A model generated the notes under the pieces. That model did not search any database. It had not been told where the DNA came from and was given only the letters and a program-made list of their open reading frames with translations. Made by a program: the position numbers and the translations under genes. A DNA stretch of 64,000 nt from Bizionia saleffrena (GTDB taxonomy: Bacteria > Bacteroidota > Bacteroidia > Flavobacteriales > Flavobacteriaceae), in the NCBI RefSeq assembly GCF_008086175.1, contig NZ_VSKM01000001.1, positions 248,001-312,000 of the forward strand. Direction: 5' to 3'. Shown here in pieces: positions 1-8,456 of this stretch (the first letter of the stretch is position 1; each line of letters starts with the position of its first letter).

Positions 1-123
1 CTAGAGAATTCTGCATTACTAAAAGTGGCTGCATTCGTTTTTTTTACCAAATTGAGATAAACCATCGCAAGCAGCAAGGTTAACCAATGTTTAAATTTAG
101 GTTAACGCTACTTAAGCATATGG
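1..123. other. Left edge, no supported gene; short open frame running off the edge
   Basis: On the minus strand an open frame begins at an ATG at 63-65 and runs off the left edge. Its first residues (MVYLNLVKKTN) follow a hydrophobic run, so it could be the start of a small secreted or membrane protein, but too little is present to call it. A 9-bp inverted repeat (GCTACTTAA at 107-115, TTAAGTAGC at 124-132) overlaps the stop codon of the next gene and could be a weak terminator for it. Confidence 0.2.
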
Positions 124-1242
124 TTAAGTAGCGGGGTTTTGGTCTAAATTAATGCGAAGATTTTGTACTAAGGCGTAGGTAATTAGCTGCTCCTTACCTG
201 CATTCCCACTAATATTTAATATTTTTTTAACTTGATAAATATGGGTTTGAAATCCGTCGACACTAATGTTCATTATTTCTGCTATTTCACCATACGATTT
301 TGTGGTGCCGTAGTGTGCTAAGTACGCTAAAACTTCTTTTTGGCGTTCGGATAATACTGTTTTTTGAGCTTCACGTAGGCCTGTAATTTCCTTTTTTATC
401 GTTTTTATGGTATCTAAATGACTTTCGCTTGCTATTTCAAAGTGTTCTAACTTAGAATACAGTGCTTTATTTTCGGCAGTTAACCTATTAACCTGACTTT
501 CTTGTTGTTCATTTTCAGATAAAAATTTCCAACTATATAATAAGATCGAGAATAGAAATATGAATAAAAACTTAAACGAAATAGCAGTAATGGTCCCCAT
601 TAAAGACCAAAATTCCTGATCGACGATAGCAACAACACGGTCTTGTGGAATAATGCGTTGCAAAACCGCAATCATTATAAGTGTAAACAAGGCAAACGTT
701 GGCAAATACATAAACTGCATTTGTCTGCTTTTAAAAGCTTTATTTAATTCAAAGAATAACGATAATGCTACAAACACCGAAATAGGGATATCGATTAGCC
801 AAATAAAATTATTACTAATGGCACTATTGCTATATGATGCGGCCACAAACACAAAGGCAATCATTCCTAGAACTGCACAATATAATCCTACAAATTCTCG
901 GGTTGAAAAACGTTGCACCACCCTAACAATTAAACTCCGTTTTGAGTCGTGTTCTATAGATTGTAAAGACAACAAGATAAATAGGGAATTCGCTAACGAA
1001 ATAATCACCCCTAAATATATAAGGATTTTGTTTGACGTTTCCCAATTAAATAAGGTAATACACAACACGTTTATAAACGCACCCAATCCCCAAAAAAGGA
1101 TGGCTAACCCAAACCATTTTATACCTTCAATCTCTTCCTTATCCGTTCCACGACGCAATTCTTTTATAAAAATACGCTGAATAATGACAGCGGAAATTAA
1201 ACACACGATAGCGGTAACGTTATTTTCTATAAGGGGTAACAT
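124..1242 (-). CDS. Membrane-anchored LuxR-type HTH transcriptional regulator
   Basis: A 372-residue protein with about seven hydrophobic segments in residues 8-240, then a charged coiled-coil stretch (about 240-298), then a C-terminal LuxR-like helix-turn-helix (about 300-360: LSERQKEVLAYLA, then YGEIAEIMNISVDGFQTHIY). What is seen: a membrane sensor region joined by a coiled coil to a DNA-binding head. Inference: it senses a membrane or envelope signal and regulates transcription while membrane bound. Proteins of this design are common in Flavobacteria, but ligand and targets are unknown. It stands alone; the stop codon lies in a small inverted repeat. The 353 bp upstream separate it from a divergent outer-membrane protein gene, which is a possible but unproven target. 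Confidence 0.6.
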   Translation of the reverse strand: MLPLIENNVTAIVCLISAVIIQRIFIKELRRGTDKEEIEGIKWFGLAILFWGLGAFINVLCITLFNWETSNKILIYLGVIISLANSLFILLSLQSIEHDSKRSLIVRVVQRFSTREFVGLYCAVLGMIAFVFVAASYSNSAISNNFIWLIDIPISVFVALSLFFELNKAFKSRQMQFMYLPTFALFTLIMIAVLQRIIPQDRVVAIVDQEFWSLMGTITAISFKFLFIFLFSILLYSWKFLSENEQQESQVNRLTAENKALYSKLEHFEIASESHLDTIKTIKKEITGLREAQKTVLSERQKEVLAYLAHYGTTKSYGEIAEIMNISVDGFQTHIYQVKKILNISGNAGKEQLITYALVQNLRINLDQNPAT

Positions 1243-1595
1243 AACTATTGTTTTAAGCCGATAAAGATACTGCTAATTTTGGTGTCGCTTATACAATTAC
1301 CTCTTGCTATTAAAGTATCCGCTATATTGGCACATTTTTTTATTTTAAGTTAATTTTAAGAATAACCCACCTCCTTTCTTTTTAAATCAGGAAATATAAA
1401 GCCACCATTAACGCCTTATAAGTCTCTTACTATCAATCTAAAAACGCACTTTCCCTATTACTATTTAAAACAAACATTTTAATCATGCTGCGCTGGCGTT
1501 GTAAATATTTAACGCTATTTATGGATAACAGTACATAAGTGTGTTGCTAAAGTGTTTTATAATCTTTAAATTGCTTTGAATTAAAATCAAAAATT
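1243..1595. other. Divergent intergenic region without a gene
   Basis: This 353-bp AT-rich stretch separates two divergent genes and must hold both promoters. I see no convincing TTG / TAnnTTTG pair, no RNA gene and no repeat. Confidence 0.5.
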
Positions 1596-2453
1596 ATGAA
1601 ACAAAAAATAGTACTTTTAGCAGTGTTATTTATGAGCACAATGTCTTATGCTCAATTTGAAATATCTGCTAGTACAGGTTACGCAATGGGTAGTGCGGGT
1701 ATGAAATTAGGCGAAACGGTTACAGCCTCTGAAAGAGAAAACTCTTATGGCAGTTACGGTGAGGGCGCTAATGTTCAAATAAGGGGGACTTACTTTTTCA
1801 ACGATTCATTTGGGGCAGATATCGCTCTGGGGTATCTTCATGGTACGGACCAAACTATTTCTGAAGTGAATGTACCAGGTCAACAGGTAGATGCAGTTGC
1901 TAGAGCACGTGCTTTTGGAGCATCAGCTTCTATAGTTTACAAATTTACAAATAATCTTTACGGTCGTTTTGGAGCGTTAATTAAAGTTGGGGGTAAAACT
2001 GAAGCTGTAGTTAACCAAAGATCTACATTCTCTCCTGCAGAAGCAAATGCTCAAGGCCTACCAGAAGGTTCGTATTCTGAAACGGATTACGTAGAAGATT
2101 TTCACGGCCAATTTCCTTTAGGATTTGTTGGAGCGCTTGGGTATAAATTTGACTTAGGCAATAACTTTGGTTTATTTGTGGAAGCAGAATACTATGGTAT
2201 TAGCTTAAAACGTAAAGATTCTGAAATTACAGAGTTTAATACAGACATCAAATTACCAGACGGTACCGTTGCTCAAAGCGGATTTTACAGCTTAGATAAT
2301 TTACCAGCAGGCTATGTTAAAAAAACAACTTACGTAGATGAGTTATCGAATGACAACACTGATCCTTCTAAAAAATTAGCTGAAAAAGTACCTTATTCTT
2401 CTTTCGGAATTAATTTTGGTGTGACTTACAAATTCAACTCAGCAACAAAATAA
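1596..2453 (+). CDS. Outer-membrane beta-barrel protein (porin-like family)
   Basis: 285 residues with a clean signal peptide (MKQKIVLLAVLFMSTMSYAQ, cut after AQ). The mature part has alternating hydrophobic/polar strands rich in Gly and aromatic residues (GYAMGSAGMKLG, GFVGALGYKFDLGNNFGLF) and ends in the barrel-like strand FGINFGVTYKFN. This is the pattern of small OmpA/OmpW-like eight-strand barrels common in Bacteroidetes. No OmpA peptidoglycan-binding domain follows, so it is a barrel only. It is followed directly by a strong terminator and is probably monocistronic. Function beyond envelope structure cannot be read from sequence. Confidence 0.7.
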   Translation: MKQKIVLLAVLFMSTMSYAQFEISASTGYAMGSAGMKLGETVTASERENSYGSYGEGANVQIRGTYFFNDSFGADIALGYLHGTDQTISEVNVPGQQVDAVARARAFGASASIVYKFTNNLYGRFGALIKVGGKTEAVVNQRSTFSPAEANAQGLPEGSYSETDYVEDFHGQFPLGFVGALGYKFDLGNNFGLFVEAEYYGISLKRKDSEITEFNTDIKLPDGTVAQSGFYSLDNLPAGYVKKTTYVDELSNDNTDPSKKLAEKVPYSSFGINFGVTYKFNSATK

Positions 2454-2464
2454 AACAGTCTCTT

Positions 2465-2516
2465 AAAAAAAAAGCTGATAATTATGTTTTCCAACATTCT
2501 TATCAGCTTTTTTTTT
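2465..2516. terminator. Rho-independent terminator between convergent genes
   Basis: Inverted repeat AAAAAAAGCTGATAA / TTATCAGCTTTTTTT with a loop of about 20 nt. A-tract and T-tract on either side make it work in both directions, serving the barrel protein gene and the convergent phospholipase gene. Confidence 0.8.
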
Positions 2517-2531
2517 GTTTTTTAACGCCCC

Positions 2532-3392
2532 CTATTTCCTTTGTTTAAACCAATTAAACTCGTTACTTTTTATAACGTAACCTAAGCGAATTATACTTCG
2601 CGATTGTTGGTAATCTAATAAAGTTTCGGCCTGGCCCAAATACCATTCTAACATTATATATTGATTGGATAGATTACGTTTAAACGGATTATAATAAATA
2701 CGCGATCTCACAACTCCTTTGCCATTAAAATTTAAACCTTTACGCACCATCACCTCCGCATAAAGTTTATTCCTTTTTATTTCGTGGGAGATATTAATCT
2801 CTCCTAGCCCCACATATTCCAGCAAATCAGCATTATTTTCTTTATACATAAATGGCAGCCACACCTCAAAACTTGCGGTCGTATTTTTTAAAATAGTTGT
2901 GGTATAATTGGCCGTTAATCGGTTCCAACTTCTAGATGCTATACTATCTCTACCATTAGATTCGTGCTCCAGAGACAGTCCCAAAATACCTTGCAATTCA
3001 TTATTTTTATTGAATATAGCTTTACCAACGTCCACTGAAGGGTTAAAATTAATATCGCTAAACGGAAGCGACTCTTTGTAAATATCCCAAAAGGCCTTTT
3101 GCGTATAAGTTATAAATAAATAAGCGTCCCACGGCAGGGCGTCTCGAGAGATCATTTGTTTAAAACTTATTTGGTATTTTGCATTTGCCGTATTGCGGTC
3201 AATATGTTTATTGGTGGGCACACCCGAAATAAAGTAATTGTTTTTGTGAATAGAAAAATACGGTAGTTTACGTATGGAATCGTTATACTCTTCTTTCAAA
3301 ATAGACTGCGCACTACAAAGAGTAGATGAAAGCACAACTATTACTAGCGCAATAACAAAACGACTTGAGTGTTTAACTTTATTTTTTTTCAT
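2532..3392 (-). CDS. pldA: Outer-membrane phospholipase A (OMPLA family)
   Basis: 286 residues with an N-terminal signal peptide ending near CSAQ. The catalytic signature of the OMPLA family is visible: LEHESNGRDS gives H143 and S145, and RSWNR gives N157. The H-x-S-x11-N spacing matches the His/Ser/Asn triad of E. coli OMPLA (142/144/156). The rest is a series of amphipathic strands expected of a 12-strand barrel. Family knowledge: a Ca2+-dependent, normally dormant lipase of the outer membrane that hydrolyses phospholipids when lipid asymmetry is lost. The gene is convergent with the barrel protein and divergent from cas1, so there is no functional link to CRISPR. The symbol is assigned by family. 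Confidence 0.75.
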   Translation of the reverse strand: MKKNKVKHSSRFVIALVIVVLSSTLCSAQSILKEEYNDSIRKLPYFSIHKNNYFISGVPTNKHIDRNTANAKYQISFKQMISRDALPWDAYLFITYTQKAFWDIYKESLPFSDINFNPSVDVGKAIFNKNNELQGILGLSLEHESNGRDSIASRSWNRLTANYTTTILKNTTASFEVWLPFMYKENNADLLEYVGLGEINISHEIKRNKLYAEVMVRKGLNFNGKGVVRSRIYYNPFKRNLSNQYIMLEWYLGQAETLLDYQQSRSIIRLGYVIKSNEFNWFKQRK

Positions 3393-3770
3393 ATAATATG
3401 GAGACTGTTTTATTTATAATGCAGAAGTTTTTAAGTACTTATTTATTTTTCAAGCACTCTTTTTAGATAGTTATAACTATGCAAAAAATAACACAACAAA
3501 ACTATTGATTTAATCTAATGGAAAAAAATAAATTTTTATATACTTACACTACTTATATCACACCGTAAATTTATAATAACCACAACCACATTTAGTCCAT
3601 AAACGAGTAAAGAAGCGACAATTGCGATTTTACCATTATTAGAGACGACAGAGAAATGCCCTATGAGTACAACTGCTAGATTATCCTGAAACAGTCTTTC
3701 TATTATACACCGCATAAAATTTCTGTATTATACTTAGTATTGGTATATTACTGTATAAAAAATATCTTAT
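3393..3770. other. Intergenic region upstream of cas1
   Basis: 378 bp of very AT-rich DNA between divergent pldA and cas1. It must carry the cas1-cas2 promoter. I see no perfect TAnnTTTG box, no RNA gene and no CRISPR-like repeat. Confidence 0.5.
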
Positions 3771-4655
3771 ATGCTAAAAAAGACGGTATTAATTGAACGA
3801 AAAAGTAAAGTCTCATGTAAAAACCTTCAACTTATAATAAAAAACGAGACTCGAGAAGGCAGTATACCCATTGAAGACATTGGGTTTATAGTTATAGATA
3901 GCCCAGAAGTTTTTATTAGTATTCCCACCTTAAATTTACTCATTGCTAATAACGCTGCCGTTATAATATGCGACGCTTCTCATTTACCAAATGGTTTATT
4001 CTTAAATTTAAATAGCCACCACAAACAACAACAGCTTTTTAGACATCAAATTATGGCTAGTCTTCCCTTAAAAAAACAACTTTGGCAGCAAACAGTGATC
4101 GAGAAAATTAAAAACCAGGGATTTCTTTTAGAACAAATAACACAACAGAATAATAAATTCGATTTTATTGCAAGTAAAGTATTAAGCGGAGACACTAGTA
4201 ATATGGAAGGCGTTGCTGCTAACTTTTATTGGAAATCGTTTTTTGAGCAAGACTTTAAACGTGAGCGTTATGGTAATTACCCCAATAATTTTCTGAATTA
4301 TGGTTACGCTATTTTAAGAGCAGCAACAGCGAGAGCTTTGTCAGGAAGTGGATTATTAAACACCTTAGGCATACATCATAAAAACAAATATAATGCCTTT
4401 GCTTTGGCAGACGATATTATGGAACCCTTTAGACCAATAGTGGATGAAGCGGTCCATTTTATAATGGAACATTATGATGAGCAAGAGCTAACTACGGATA
4501 TTAAATCGGAACTACTAAAAACACTTACGCGAACCGTATTTTTTAAAAATGAAAAAAGCACAGTAATGGTAGGCTTGCAAAAAACAGCGAGTTCGTTGCA
4601 GCAATGCTATACCGGACATAGAAAAAAAATTAAGTTTCCACAGTTATGGAATTAA
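3771..4655 (+). CDS. cas1: Type II-C CRISPR-associated integrase Cas1
   Basis: 294 residues. Metal-binding residues typical of Cas1 are visible: E146 in NMEGVAANFYW, the His of GIHHKNKYNAF (H202/H203), and the acidic pair of LADDIMEPFRP (D214/D215, E218). With Cas2 it forms the complex that inserts new spacers at the leader end of the array. It overlaps cas2 by 10 bp, so the two are translationally coupled. No cas4 or csn2 is present, which fits subtype II-C. It is unusual that cas1-cas2 lie on one side of the array and cas9 on the other side and opposite strand, so the adaptation and effector genes are separate transcripts. Confidence 0.95.
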   Translation: MLKKTVLIERKSKVSCKNLQLIIKNETREGSIPIEDIGFIVIDSPEVFISIPTLNLLIANNAAVIICDASHLPNGLFLNLNSHHKQQQLFRHQIMASLPLKKQLWQQTVIEKIKNQGFLLEQITQQNNKFDFIASKVLSGDTSNMEGVAANFYWKSFFEQDFKRERYGNYPNNFLNYGYAILRAATARALSGSGLLNTLGIHHKNKYNAFALADDIMEPFRPIVDEAVHFIMEHYDEQELTTDIKSELLKTLTRTVFFKNEKSTVMVGLQKTASSLQQCYTGHRKKIKFPQLWN

Positions 4656-4975
4656 ACGCTTATAGAATTATGTGGTTATTTGTTTTTTTTGATTTACCTA
4701 CCGAGACTATTAAAGACAGACGTAATGCGTCAGGATTTAGAAAAAACCTTTTAAAAGACGGGTTTACAATGATGCAATATTCTGTATATATGCGACATTG
4801 CGCCAGTAGTGAAAGTGCTGATGTGCATGAAAAACGAATTAAACGCTTATTACCGCCGTTAGGTAAGGTTAGTATTTTGCGTATAACAGATAAACAGTTT
4901 GGAAACATTATGAATTTTTGGGGTAAAGCTGCAGTCTCTAAAGACCCTTTACCCACGCAACTGGAGTTGTTTTAA
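4646..4975 (+). CDS. cas2: CRISPR-associated Cas2
   Basis: 109 residues, the usual length. The N-terminal ferredoxin-fold strand MWLFVFFDLPT carries the conserved Asp (D16); MQYSVYMRHC and SILRITDKQFG are further family landmarks. The start at 4646 lies inside the end of cas1 (10-bp overlap) and gives the family-typical beginning MELNAYRIMW. It is the structural partner of Cas1 in the spacer integration complex. It is followed by the leader and the CRISPR array on the same strand. Confidence 0.95.
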   Translation: MELNAYRIMWLFVFFDLPTETIKDRRNASGFRKNLLKDGFTMMQYSVYMRHCASSESADVHEKRIKRLLPPLGKVSILRITDKQFGNIMNFWGKAAVSKDPLPTQLELF

Positions 4976-5352
4976 CGATTTATTTTTTTTTTCATTCTAG
5001 AACGATAATAGACATGAGACCGCTGTACTCTTAGAACCAAGAACAATACTTGATACTAACTAACAAACAGGATAAACTTTAAAAGAAAAAACACCTTCAA
5101 TATCTTCTCAAAATAATTTACTAAAAGCAAGATGTTATTTTAAAAAGTAAGAGACATCTTTTATTTTGAAAGGGGGCTAATAAAATTAAACTATTTTTAA
5201 TTATACACTACTATTTTTTAAAAAATAGCACTTAAAAAACTGTTTAAAACTAAAAAATGCCTCAAGAGTGCCTTATCAGAACAAAAAAGAAGCATTTTTT
5301 AAAACAATATCCTTACCTAAACAGCTTACTATAAGTCGATAACAAGCCGACT
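4976..5352 (+). promoter_or_regulatory. Leader-like AT-rich region between cas2 and the CRISPR array
   Basis: 377 bp with no gene and strong A/T bias, adjoining the end of the array where repeats are perfect. Two inverted repeats are visible: a palindrome CTATTTTTTAAAAAATAG near 5211-5228, and TAAAAAATGC (5251-5260) with GCATTTTTTA (5292-5301), 31 nt apart. The second could end transcripts arriving from the array (crRNA strand is minus) or from cas2. The leader role is inferred from position and from array polarity. Confidence 0.55.
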
Positions 5353-8346
5353 AATATCGTGTTTTCTAATCTTTAATCAAACCACAACTGTCTCAATGAG
5401 CAAGATAGAACGTGTTAGAATATCGTGTTTTCTAATCTTTAATCAAACCACAACCCAGTTGACACGAGATGTTCCTTTTTTGATAATATCGTGTTTTCTA
5501 ATCTTTAATCAAACCACAACATTCACCGTATCAGAGGGGTTGGCAACAGAATATCGTGTTTTCTAATCTTTAATCAAACCACAACACAACTTATACACAA
5601 CCTTTAGTAGAAAGAAATATCGTGTTTTCTAATCTTTAATCAAACCACAACACAATTCGCTTGACCTATTTCTGCTAAATTAATATCGTGTTTTCTAATC
5701 TTTAATCAAACCACAACGGTTAGAAGGAATGAAGATAAATCTTTAGAATATCGTGTTTTCTAATCTTTAATCAAACCACAACGCTGGAGTTTGAGGTAAC
5801 AGAAAGCAATCCAATATCGTGTTTTCTAATCTTTAATCAAACCACAACACGGGCAAACGGTTATAATGCGGCATTGGGAATATCGTGTTTTCTAATCTTT
5901 AATCAAACCACAACGATGACAAGTCTCATAAATAATGGGTTTTTAATATCGTGTTTTCTAATCTTTAATCAAACCACAACAACCGATGAACAAGTAATTC
6001 CATTATATAAAATATCGTGTTTTCTAATCTTTAATCAAACCACAACAACTCTACGCTTAATCCTGTTTTAGTTTTTAATATCGTGTTTTCTAATCTTTAA
6101 TCAAACCACAACACGAGGGGAATGTTAATATAATACGTGCTTAATATCGTGTTTTCTAATCTTTAATCAAACCACAACGCATCGGCCTTTATATTAATTA
6201 CTTTCTCGAATATCGTGTTTTCTAATCTTTAATCAAACCACAACCTTTTTGTTCAAGTGACTTTTCGTCGGCTTAATATCGTGTTTTCTAATCTTTAATC
6301 AAACCACAACCACCAGTAATCTTTATAAAGGAACATCTAAAATATCGTGTTTTCTAATCTTTAATCAAACCACAACGGAAGGTACGGCGAGTGCTGTTAA
6401 AGATGTAATATCGTGTTTTCTAATCTTTAATCAAACCACAACGCACAAATATAATGCAATTAATTACATTATAATATCGTGTTTTCTAATCTTTAATCAA
6501 ACCACAACAATAGCGATGATGACGAATACAAAGATGAAAATATCGTGTTTTCTAATCTTTAATCAAACCACAACAATTAACGCGTCTTTTTCGCTTAAGT
6601 GATTAATATCGTGTTTTCTAATCTTTAATCAAACCACAACAGGTACAGGAATTAGAGGTTGTGACCTCGGAATATCGTGTTTTCTAATCTTTAATCAAAC
6701 CACAACAGAAACCGCGCGTGATATAGCAGACATAAATATCGTGTTTTCTAATCTTTAATCAAACCACAACGTTAGGCGACAACTGTATGCTCTCGAATTA
6801 ATATCGTGTTTTCTAATCTTTAATCAAACCACAACGCAGCTAAACCATTAATGATATCCCATTGAATATCGTGTTTTCTAATCTTTAATCAAACCACAAC
6901 AATGGATGGGTGCTACTAGTGCTGAATTAAATATCGTGTTTTCTAATCTTTAATCAAACCACAACTATTATTATAATCAGCCATATCACCAATTAAATAT
7001 CGTGTTTTCTAATCTTTAATCAAACCACAACGCCGTGTTGGCTTCACCAAAGACAGCTATTAATATCGTGTTTTCTAATCTTTAATCAAACCACAACGCA
7101 AGTTAACCAAAGTGTTAGTGTTCGGTGAATATCGTGTTTTCTAATCTTTAATCAAACCACAACAGTTTGGTAGTCCTTTAATCCATAAGCAAGAATATCG
7201 TGTTTTCTAATCTTTAATCAAACCACAACGTTAATTGCATCGTGAACGCCCTCGAATAAATATCGTGTTTTCTAATCTTTAATCAAACCACAACAGAACA
7301 CGGGTTCTGGAATGCTTGAGATACAATATCGTGTTTTCTAATCTTTAATCAAACCACAACCATAATATCTAACTCTTTTTCAAAGATAAAAATATCGTGT
7401 TTTCTAATCTTTAATCAAACCACAACCGCATCGCCTTGCTCTACATCTCCCATAGGAATATCGTGTTTTCTAATCTTTAATCAAACCACAACGCACGTTG
7501 GTCCTTCGGGTTTAACGAGAATAATATCGTGTTTTCTAATCTTTAATCAAACCACAACCAATCGTCGTCGTACACCGTTAACAAAGAAATATCGTGTTTT
7601 CTAATCTTTAATCAAACCACAACATTTGCTAGGCGCGTTATAAAGCAGAGTAGAATATCGTGTTTTCTAATCTTTAATCAAACCACAACAATAAAAACAT
7701 TCGATAGTAACGCTAATATAATATCGTGTTTTCTAATCTTTAATCAAACCACAACCACACAGCGAAAATCGTTAAAAGGTATTAAATATCGTGTTTTCTA
7801 ATCTTTAATCAAACCACAACAGATAAGCCGTTCTCTGCGGTTGCCTGACAATATCGTGTTTTCTAATCTTTAATCAAACCACAACAACAATCAAACTTTA
7901 TATTAAAGGCTGGAGAATATCGTGTTTTCTAATCTTTAATCAAACCACAACTGCAAGTCGTCGTTAAGGTTACGCCACTTTAATATCGTGTTTTCTAATC
8001 TTTAATCAAACCACAACCATCTTGGTAATGTTGTTAAGTACGTTCTAAATATCGTGTTTTCTAATCTTTAATCAAACCACAACCGCACCGCTAGAATTTA
8101 AATCCCCAGTGATAATATCGTGTTTTCTAATCTTTAATCAAACCACAACGGTTCTGCGTTAACTTATGGAGAGCGTTATAATATCGTGTTTTCTAATCTT
8201 TAATCAAACCACAACTAGCGGCGTTGGCGCATTTAACCAGGCGTAATATCGTGTTTTCTAATCTTTAATCAAACCACAACAATAATGCCTTCTAGCGTAT
8301 CTACTTGCGAAATATCGTGTTTTCTAATCTTTAATCAAATCGACTG
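5353..8346 (-). CRISPR. Type II-C CRISPR array, 46 repeats and 45 spacers
   Basis: The 36-bp repeat (plus strand begins AATATCGTG and ends CAAACCACAAC) occurs from 5353 at a 64-66 bp period. I counted 45 complete identical copies and one degenerate last copy at 8311, which matches for 29 bases and then diverges. Spacers are 28-30 bp. The minus strand is the crRNA strand, because the reverse complement (GTTGTGGTTTGATTAAAG...) is what pairs with the tracrRNA anti-repeat near 13160. The degenerate copy marks the trailer at the right, so the oldest spacers are near cas9 and the newest near cas2. cas9 is read in the same direction as the crRNA and lies just upstream in transcription; the 110 bp between (8347-8456) show no strong terminator. 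Spacer targets cannot be found without a search. Confidence 0.97.
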
Positions 8347-8456
8347 CAAGAAGATTCACAAACAGTCCACTTAACATTGAGAAAGACATCTTTTCCGTAG
8401 TGGTTTAGATACTTAGGATAAAACGTATGTCAAAGAACTTTCTAATTATTTTAAAT

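Noticed and set aside
4660-4956. Minus-strand frame within cas2
   Set aside because: Shadow of a well-supported gene in another frame.
5874-6071. Open frame with repeated SCFLIFNQTTT peptides
   Set aside because: It is only the CRISPR repeat read in frame; the array explains it fully.
5353-8346. Self-targeting spacers
   Set aside because: No match to the window was noticed by eye, but this cannot be decided without a search, so nothing is claimed.
8400-8456. Possible second anti-repeat (CTTTCTAATTATTTTAAAT) near the array end
   Set aside because: Only about ten bases match the repeat and no hairpin or terminator follows.
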